A DNA stretch of 64,000 bases. It comes from Phallus indusiatus (lineage: Eukaryota > Basidiomycota > Agaricomycetes > Phallales > Phallaceae). Positions within the stretch are counted from its first letter, which is position 1. Each line of letters begins with the position of its first letter. Where the stretch lies: NCBI GenBank assembly GCA_027605045.1, contig JAQFWX010000016.1, positions 1,020,051 through 1,084,050 on the forward strand, written 5' to 3'. The notes below the pieces were generated by a model. It was not told the origin of the DNA. It ran no database searches and saw only the letters and a program-made list of their open reading frames with translations. Below are positions 55,821 through 64,000 of the stretch, piece by piece. The translations under genes were made by a program, and so were the position numbers.

Positions 55821-57152
55821 TCAGGGAAGAGGAACACCACCAATGATCTCGTTGATTTTGAGCACGGCACCAGGTATTGTGAATTTAGGTTCAATAACGA
55901 CATTTGCAGCGCCGCGGAAAACAAGGGCACCAGAAGATCCACCAAAGTGGAACATGCCCAACTCATCTCCTCGTACGACGTGTTGTCCCTCATAGACGGT
56001 GGCTTCACAGCTGGATATTTCGGTCATTCCAATGCCGATGAAGCAAACAAGACCAAGGTTGGTATTGTCAGCGTCGATGTAGATAAGCGTGCGCGTGTTG
56101 GTATTGGCAAAGAACCTGAGTGACTTCAGGTATGGGGGAAGCTCGTCAGATTCGGGAGGCGGAATCACAGAGTCAAGCGTGTCCGGTGCTTGAGTGAAGT
56201 AGGTACCTGGAACAGTTACGATTTTCTTGATGGTACCGTTAACCGGAGCGTGCCAACGGTGGTATCCCGTGGTGTTGAGGAAACTTTGAAGGACACTTCC
56301 GCCGACGAACTCTGGGGTGTAAGGGTCGTCGGCGAGCAAATGCAAAAGGGAATACTTCTCGTCCTTAATGAATAGTTCATCGATCAGCTGAACATTTTGC
56401 TGATATGCGTATGTATTGGATTCACAGGGAGCACTGATGAGGCGCAAGTCATCAATGGGACCCGTGGGTCGATCGATTTCAGGAGACCGGTAGCGGCGAT
56501 TGAAAAAGTCCTCGAAGGATAGGAAACCATAGTACTGGTCATCGGGATTGCAGATAAAGACTTCGTCAAACGGGCGGCCATCGTATTCCTTCATTAATTC
56601 CTTCAGGGCATTACTACTAACCCATCCACCGGGTCCATCGTTGATGACGTAACGAGAATCTTTAGAGTCAAGGAAATGAACCCAAGTCTCAAACATCTTC
56701 TTAAATTGATAGTTGACGACCTGTTTGGTGTAAGCGGAGAATCCACCTTGCGTATTCATGTTTTGCGCCATGATCATATATACGGGGGGACCTAGGGTGC
56801 CGAAAACGGGTGCTTGACGGAATATCTCGTTGAATAGCGTAAGGAGTTCTTGATAGTCCCTAGGCTAGAAAAAAAATGTTCAGAAGCTGGCACGCTAAGG
56901 GTTAATTTGTAAAAGCCATACGCTCTCAGTAGCTCCTTCAAACATTCTGACAAAATCCGTGAAAACGACGGGATCTTTTTCAATGAACTCTTTGAATTCC
57001 TTCACAGGAGGGATCAAATCTTCTCCTGCATTACGATGTTCGCTGACCGATGTGAGCAATGAGCTGATATAGTTGAGCAGGGACGCCTTGTTGGCAGCGA
57101 TCCATCCTGCTCTTCTGAAAGATTCAGCTGAGGGTCTCGCGATGTTAGACAT
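55821..57152 (-). CDS. PsiD-like decarboxylase, copy 4
   Basis: Two exons (57152-56922, 56864-55821) give 424 residues. It belongs to a second subgroup with copy 5, marked by SFRRAGWIAANK in exon 1, MIMAQNMNTQGGFSAYTK in exon 2 and FFNRRYRSPEIDRP in place of FFTRR. The His motif reads YHRWHAPVNG. The self-processing region reads HFGGSSGALVF, where the other four copies have SSSALVF; the cleavage Gly-Ser pair itself is kept. It has no stops or shifts. A CCTTCGCCTTATATACA promoter word, identical in copy 5, ends at 57299. Confidence 0.88.
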
Positions 57153-59977
57153 AGTCTAGAACAACGATTAGTTCTGCAATCAATGGAAAAGAATGAGCAT
57201 TACCGCCGTTCAGGTTAGAAAATGTTACTAGATGTGAAAGACGATCTTGCTTTGCTTTTGACCAGCTTACGACCTTCGCCTTATATACAACCAATGCACG
57301 TAGTGTACCATGTGGAACATTACTGGTATGTCATATCGCATGCATAGCTTTGAATAGGGAATTTTTAGAAGGGGATTAAGTGAGTCGGTGACGGACATCG
57401 AGGTTCAGAGTTCCAAGTCCAAGTGGTGTTCCATACCGTTCAAGCGGGGTTTCAAATGTGATTTCAGTTGAGAAAGAAAGGTCTCCACTCCGCTCATAAC
57501 AACTGCTAATCTGAGACAATCTGGATTCCTTATCAAAAATCCATTTTCTTTCTCAAGAATTCAATCTAAGCAATGCATCGGCAGTGCGAAAATAGAAACG
57601 AAGTCAAGTCAATATCTCCAGCACCATTCACTGCCAGTGGGTCTTTGGTACCGTGGCCTACAATGATCAATCAAATCATCCTCAAACCACTGCTAGTATG
57701 CATTGATTCCCTACGGCACTAATGCCGCCATGCAATTGTCTTGCATGTCTTTACCACCTTAGTTCAGTCTTATCTTCCATCTGTACATTCTTCGTTCGTT
57801 CAGGCAACAGCACAGTTCATTCACGGCGGATTCGTATTCTGAGAAGAAAGATGCAGGATTCAGTCATGTATGATGTGCCTTCCTTCATTAGGAACAAAGA
57901 TTCGGAAAACGGTTGCTGACATCCACTGACAGCCTTACAATGCAATCAAGGCTTCGCTAGTATTACCTAAAATTTACGTTGCCATTAAGACCCAAGTGAT
58001 ATCGCCATTACACTACCATCACTAACAACAATAAGTATGCAAGGATTTATCGATGGAGAATAAGTCTGGTGGGGAGGATCCTATTGCAATGTACGGACTA
58101 TGATATTCTTTTTTGGTGAGCTCGCTTGCTGACATTAGAAGCTAAACCTTGAATGTAATACTTCCTTGGGTCTCACCTGACAGGTTTTGACAACATATGC
58201 TTTTGCATTTTCAGGAACGCAGTCTAAAATGGTCGCAAAGGAGTTCCCCGCACAAGCACGTTCTAATTCAGCACCCATCCATACCTTCCTGACCGCCTCA
58301 CTGATGACTCAACGATCCAATGCATATTGCACGTACAAGAAAATTCCATTTTTGTGATACCCCACAAGAGAGATCTCAATTCATTCATAGACATATATAT
58401 TAAAAACAGCCGAAGAAATGGTGATTAACAAATGGATATCGATGAGACCTCAAATTCAAAAGCCATTGACTACGAAGATCGATAATCGATAATCACTGAC
58501 TCATTTCAGATCAAAAAATGTAACATGAACGGTGTAGCCTCCATTAATATCCTACTAGGCCCAACTTACTTCTCACCAACGTCTCGTGTTGTTCTGACTA
58601 ATAATCGTTGGCTCGCAACCTCTAAATATTCCTCGATTCAGCTTGCAGCCGACGAGATCGAAAGCCTAACTACTGGTAAAAAATCTTTCCCACAGTTAGT
58701 TGCAAAAAAACCTGTGTATCTTTAGTTTTTTGAAACCACTTAATGTACACAAATCCTAGTACTAATTCTTAATCGCCCCTTCACTTGCTTCTTTCTTTCA
58801 CGTGTATATATTTTCTTTTCTTCGCTTGTCTAAAAACTAAAAACGCGTGGCTGCAAATATATTCGAGGTCAGCATTGTATAGGTCTTATCGACGCTCATA
58901 AAATAGACTGTCATGTATCAAGCGGTCCCGGTTCCAACTTCAGATCTCAGATCTCAACCGCGCTGTTAGGATAAGATCTCATGCAGTATTGGAATTCGAG
59001 CATAGGAAATTACCCTTTATTAAGGCGGCCTCCTGTTCAGATCTTAAAATCGAAAATCTTGATGACGTTTGTGAAATACCTTTGATCATTACCATTGAGA
59101 TTACCAGTCATATTGGCATCTAGCTTCTCAACGGAATCAACTTACCCTAGTTTTAGTATTTACTGTTAAAGTTCACCGTTCAAGAAATCGCATTATCATC
59201 CACTGTCTCGCGAAAACATATCAGCGTACAATCGAGCCATCTCATTCGGAACAATTACCCAGATTACTGATGAGATAAATGCTTTTATAGCTGGATCGGA
59301 TTGTCGATGCCATGTTACTCAGCCTACCTTATTTTTTTGGGAGTTGCCAATCAGCCAAACAGTGATCCGAAGTTGCAAGCCTGATCGTTGATTGTGCACG
59401 GACGAGAATATAATGTGAAGGCAGCTAGTAGAGTGTAATGGAAGGTGAGCGAATTGTCACCGTTTTTCAAGGACTCTACTACTAGAAATCCACGTCCATA
59501 AGACGAAGAGACGATTGCCCAAAGCTAATCGAAGTTTTTTTATAAAACGGGAAAGTTCGAAGGCTCAAACTAGCTTGAATGTTCCGATCGCGAACATGAG
59601 TATTACTCAGGCTGTTGCCTATTAAAATGAGACTAGTCAGAATTTGTTTGAGAATACACTGAACATTTGGGGCACTAACTTTGTACACCAATATGCTATT
59701 ATTATAGCAGAAACATTATGTTAAGCGTTTACCACAGTGTCCGAAGCCGTATTGATTGTGGAAAGAAAAAAACAGCCGACAAGCGTCTAAGTCCGCTAGC
59801 TCAGTAATCAAATATTCGAAATTTCAAACTCAAATTTGCATAACTTCGTTTCGGAGGGAGTATTTAGTTACATGAGACATGGTACAACAAGAAAACAAGA
59901 CAAAGATAAAGACGTCAGTTAGCTACATGAAGAACTGCTTGTTCAACTTCTTCAATAATACCATCACAATGGACCCT
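57153..59977. other. Long spacer between copies 4 and 5
   Basis: The part next to copy 4 is the duplicated 5' flank that recurs upstream of copy 5 (anchors CTCCACTCCGCTCAT at 57484 and AGCCGAAGAAATGGTGA at 58408). Only short unsupported ORFs are seen in the rest. Confidence 0.45.
57283..57299 (-). promoter_or_regulatory. Candidate TATA box of copy 4
   Basis: CCTTCGCCTTATATACA on the plus strand (TATATAAG on the coding strand), about 140 bp before the ATG, is repeated exactly upstream of copy 5. Confidence 0.55.
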
Positions 59978-61308
59978 TTAGGGAAGAGCTACACCAGCAA
60001 CGATGCTGTTGATTCTGAGCACGGCACCGGGTTCTGCACAACTAGGTTCGACAACAACGTTTGCGGCAGCACGGAAAACAAGGGCAGAAGAAGATCCACC
60101 AAAGTGGAACATGCCCAACTCATCTCCTCGTACGACGTGTTGTCCTTCGAAAACAGTGGCCTCACAAGTGGAGATTTCTGTCATTCCGATGGCGATGAAG
60201 CAGACGAGACCAAGGTTGGTGTTGTCGGAGTCGATGAAGATGAGCATGCGAGTATTAGTATTAGCGAAGAACCTGAGTGACTTCAGGTAAGGAGGGAGCT
60301 CGTCAGATTCGGGAGACGGAATCACAGAGTCAAGCGTGTTCGGTGCTTGAGTGAAGTAGGTTCCTGGAACAGTTACAATCTTCTTGATCACACCATTGAC
60401 CGGAGCGTGCCAACGGTGGTATCCCGTGGTGTTAAGGAATCCTTGAAGGACACTTCCGCCGACGAATTCTGATGTGTAAGGATCGTCGGCGAGCAGATGC
60501 AAAAGGGAATACTTCTCGTCCTTAATGAATAATTCGTCGATCAGCTGAACATTTTGCTGGTACGCATATGTGGTGGATTCACAGGCGGAACTGATGAGAC
60601 GCAAGTCATCAATGGGACCCGTGGGTCGATCGATTTCAGGAGACCTGAAACGACGGTTGAAGAAATCCTCGAAGGACGTGAAACCATAGTACTCTTCGTC
60701 AGGATTGCAGATAAAGACTTCGGCAAACGTGCGGCCGTCGTATTCTGCCATGAGGGCGTCTATGGCATTGGTACTAAACCATCCAGTGGAACCAGTGTTG
60801 AGGACGTAACGAGATTCTTTGGAGTTAAGGAAACGGACCCAAGTATCAAACATCTTCTTGAAATGATGATTGACAATCATTTTGGTGTACGCGGAGAATC
60901 CACCTTGAGTGTTCATGTTTTGCGCCATGATCATGTATACGGGAGGACCTAGGGCACCAAAACTGGGTGCTTGACGGAATATTTCGTTGAATAGCGTAAT
61001 GAGCTCTTGATAATTCGTGGGCTAGAGAAAGGATGCTCAGAAGTTAAATAGCAAGGATTGGTTGAAGAACGTCATACGGTTTCAGTTGCTCCTTCGAACA
61101 TTCTGACGAAATCCGTGAAGACAACGGGATCCTTTTCTATGAAATCTTTGAATACCCTAACAGGAGGAAGTAGGTCCTCTCCTGCATCACGACGTCTTCT
61201 GGATATGGAGAGCAGCGAGCTGATATAGTCCAGCAAGGTCTTCTTGTTAGCAGCAATCCACCCTGCTCTCCTGAAAGATGCGGCCGGAGGTCTGACGATG
61301 CTAGTCAT
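59978..61308 (-). CDS. PsiD-like decarboxylase, copy 5
   Basis: Two exons (61308-61078, 61021-59978) give 424 residues, the same as copy 4. It is very similar to copy 4 throughout (RAGWIAANK, MIMAQNMNTQGGFSAYTK, KYSLLHLLADDPYT), with FFNRRFRSPEIDRP, YHRWHAPVNG and the usual HFGGSSSALVF. Offset to copy 4 is about 4157 bp at both ends. All family residues are present. Activity is inferred from the fold family only; tryptophan, phenylalanine and phospholipid substrates are all conceivable. Confidence 0.88.
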
Positions 61309-64000
61309 AGTCTAGAAAGAAGTTCAGCTTCTGCCTTCGACGAAGCACATGAAGCAAGACTGTCGTTACCGTTGTAGAAGTAATAAATGACACTGGAATT
61401 GTAAGTTGAGCTTGTATTGCTTTTGCCTGGATTGCCTCAAGACCTTCGCCTTATATACATCCAACGCAAGTAATGTCATCATGTGGTGTGTCATTGGTAT
61501 ACCATATCTTGTGGTTTTCGTATAATGTATGAATAGCGTCAAGTTTCCTTTGGATGAATTGTGTGACGGACATGGAGGTTAACTCAAAGCCCAAAATAGA
61601 ATTACTGTTTCTGGGTTTCAAAACCTTAATCGGCATCAGAATCTATCTGAAAGAACTCCGTCTCCACTCCGCTCATGACAACTGTTAGACAAATCTTTTG
61701 TTCTTGATTTTCTCAGGAGCTTCCCATTCTTTTCTTTTTCAAGAATTCCGTTGAACTACATCGGTGGTCGGGAAAACCGCCCCGAAATGGGGTCAAACGA
61801 AGATTCCCAAAGTAGATGATCATTAGGTCTGGACTAATTTATTGGTATTAGTGCCTTAAGCTGTCCCTCAAAATTCATTCATTTTGAATTTAATGCTAGT
61901 ACCCATTTCTTCGCTGAATATAACCACCATACCTCTATTCTCGTGCACATGTATTCAGTCTGCATGGTTCCATACAAACGTTTCTGGGAAAGCCTGGCAT
62001 TCCCTATCTCAGGCTTACCTTCGATCTATATATCGTTCCTGAAAGTAGGTCAAACGCGGCAGATTTGTATTTCCAGAGAAGGAGGGTGCAAGCTTTCTTC
62101 ATGTGCACTTGTTTCACTAACAAAACACGTTAGGCAAACGTTCGTTGACTTCCGATATGGCACCAACCTATTGCAATCCAGGATGTAATACCATCTTAGG
62201 TTGTAATTACAACGTAAGTAATGTCGTGATTATTTCTACCGGCAACAATATGTACTCAAGTTGTGACATTCGCTTTAAGGGGAAATACGTCGTCGGAAGG
62301 ATTATCTTGCCGAAATATTCATCCTCGAGAATTTAGAGTTTGTTCGTTGACAGAAGCTAAGCCTCCAATGGAAGAATGTAATCCGCTCATGGAGTCTGTT
62401 CGCGTACGGAGGGAACATCTTTTGGACCACTTCAGATCATTTTCCTGAAATAATTCGCCGTCGAACTCTGTCAGATGACGTTCCAATTCAGCACCACATA
62501 TCTGTCAGAATGGTTCATGCGATTTGACCCATGTTTCAAGAATTCAATGCACGTCGTACGGACAATAAAATTTTATCTCGTGATATAGATTTGAATGCGC
62601 TTCTTTCAGTTTTTAGGTGTATATAATGAAAAGCTAGCCGAAGAAATGGTGAATAAAAAAAGGACCGAGACCTTAATGTATTGAGACATGGGTAAAGTCA
62701 TCGACACTCCAAGTCGTAACTCATGACATATTCACATGGCAGAATGATAGCGTGAATAGTTTACAGTTATGAGAATGCTGTCCTACTTTGTCTACTATGA
62801 TGAACCAACCAGCAGTCCCTCTCCCACATCCTTCAAGTTCTTTCTGTAAGATCTGCATTTTCAAGATTGAATTCCGCTCTCCGTTTATTGGACGATAATC
62901 CCTGTCATCAATACCCAGTTTGTGCATGTGAAAACTGGAATAGTTTCGTAGATTTCATTAAAGTCTCGTGGCCCGAGTCGAAATTAACTGTTTACTGTTT
63001 ATCGCTGGGACTTCAATATTAAGCTTCAATGCCATAACAGCAATTTTTGAGTATAACATTCACCAGCGCACCCGACGAAACCGGAGATTCGAATACTAAT
63101 CAAACCTTTGCAACGATTCGCTGCGAAAGTTGCGTATGTGGTTTTGGTTTGTTTTGATCCAATTACTATTTCTTATCCTCGAGTACTAGCTTGAGAACCT
63201 TGAACCCTTTCTCGTCTGACACTTTTGTCTTCCCCGCTCTTGTCCATAACCCATTACCGCGAGGTTGGGAACGAGAAACAGCTAGTTTCTCTTTTTGCTG
63301 GTATCGATGCTTAAGAGTCCATTTTCATATCATGGTTGTTTGTGCCTAATCAACCGGCTCGATAATCCGTTCAGTCTGTGCGAGCGTCTAGAACTAAAAA
63401 CCATCGTGAAGCTCCAGCATGAAGGCGAATAGCCGAACTGGCAATCAGGTAAACCTCGATATAGTCCCTGGCGTAGTATTTCATTGGAATCAACCCCCCT
63501 GAGGTTGGTCATCGGTCCAGTCCCAAACTGTCTCTTCAGTCACGAGTGGGAAGAAACTGGAGGACATTATGAACCCTTCGAAACTGAGATTGCATTGTTG
63601 ACATGTCACGTCATTCACTTTCCAAGATTACGCCAATGGAGATTTAATATGGAACTATGGTCCTTAGTATACAGCATATTAATGAAAAACAAATACCAAC
63701 AGATAGACAATCGAATGTGATATACGTTTTTGGACCTTGAACAATAGCTGTAAGACGACAGTAAAGATAACAAATCTTGCAACCTGATAAGATAGACATT
63801 GATGGATAGTTTTAAACTGCAGAGTGCTCACTCCTTACAGTGACTAGTCATCTTGAAGATGGTCCAAATACATTCTGCTGCCAGGGTCTTGCTAATTTTG
63901 CACATCCCATTTTCACACGTCTGATGTTCTCCATATACCGAGAGAAAAGAATGTCGGTAAAAATGGAAGCAGCAGCATTGCAATTGTATTGAGATCGCGT
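61309..64000. other. Gene-poor 5' flank of copy 5 to window end
   Basis: The first 1.3 kb or so repeats the flank of copy 4 with substantial divergence. Beyond that only short ORFs without recognisable content are present; no tRNA or other RNA gene was recognised. Confidence 0.45.
61443..61459 (-). promoter_or_regulatory. Candidate TATA box of copy 5
   Basis: CCTTCGCCTTATATACA, the same word as upstream of copy 4, about 145 bp before the ATG. Confidence 0.55.

Noticed and set aside
27076..61308. Psilocybin biosynthetic cluster
   Set aside because: Only PsiD-like decarboxylases are present. No PsiH-, PsiK- or PsiM-like gene is in the window, and PsiD-like genes are widespread in fungi.
1..64000. 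tRNA, rRNA and CRISPR features
   Set aside because: No cloverleaf with a convincing T-loop box, no rRNA sequence and no spaced direct-repeat array were recognised by eye; short or divergent RNA genes could still be missed.

Overview
The window looks like nuclear DNA of a mushroom-forming basidiomycete (Agaricomycetes). Genes are split by many short GT..AG introns, mostly 50-76 nt. The content also fits: an F-box protein of the agaric type, a chromodomain Ty3/Gypsy retrotransposon, a Helitron-type Rep-helicase and a family of PsiD-like decarboxylases. All calls come from reading the sequence and translations; no database search was run.

Layout. 1-10.6 kb is a stack of nested retrotransposon DNA. 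It holds one nearly intact chromovirus (408-6619, 5-bp target duplication GTAAC, near-identical LTRs, one frameshift in gag), several solo LTRs of the same family in both orientations, and a 1.9-kb TG..CA element (7449-9734) that was itself hit by a solo LTR. 11.4-33.5 kb is conserved gene territory: a proteasome beta-6 subunit (PRE7), a RAD5-type HIRAN/SNF2/RING repair helicase, the head-to-head U3 processome WD40 protein NAN1/UTP17, a membrane-anchored heparinase-II/III-like lyase, a Ser/Thr-rich single-pass membrane protein, a berberine-bridge-type FAD oxidase, an F-box protein and a TatD-family nuclease. 34.4-61.3 kb carries five intact two-exon PsiD-like (phosphatidylserine-decarboxylase fold) genes, all on the minus strand. 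Between the second and third copies lies a plus-strand island (about 40-51.7 kb) with a 1967-codon Helitron-type Rep-helicase ORF, a nucleotidyltransferase-like gene and two unrecognised multi-exon genes. 61.3-64 kb is gene-poor.

How it fits together. The decarboxylase array grew by local duplication: copies 4 and 5 lie in a roughly 4.2-kb tandem unit that includes matching promoters, and copies 1 and 2 also share upstream sequence. The array was then split by the mobile island. The 5' end of the Rep-helicase ORF lies in a 634-bp foldback element with about 158-bp nearly perfect terminal inverted repeats and a 9-bp target duplication, so the present ATG is donor sequence from that element. 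The most notable observations are this foldback with hairpins inside its arms, the unusual cargo of the Helitron-type island, the decarboxylase array near an FAD oxidase, and an 11-nt self-priming signal plus an intron-like LTR segment in the chromovirus.
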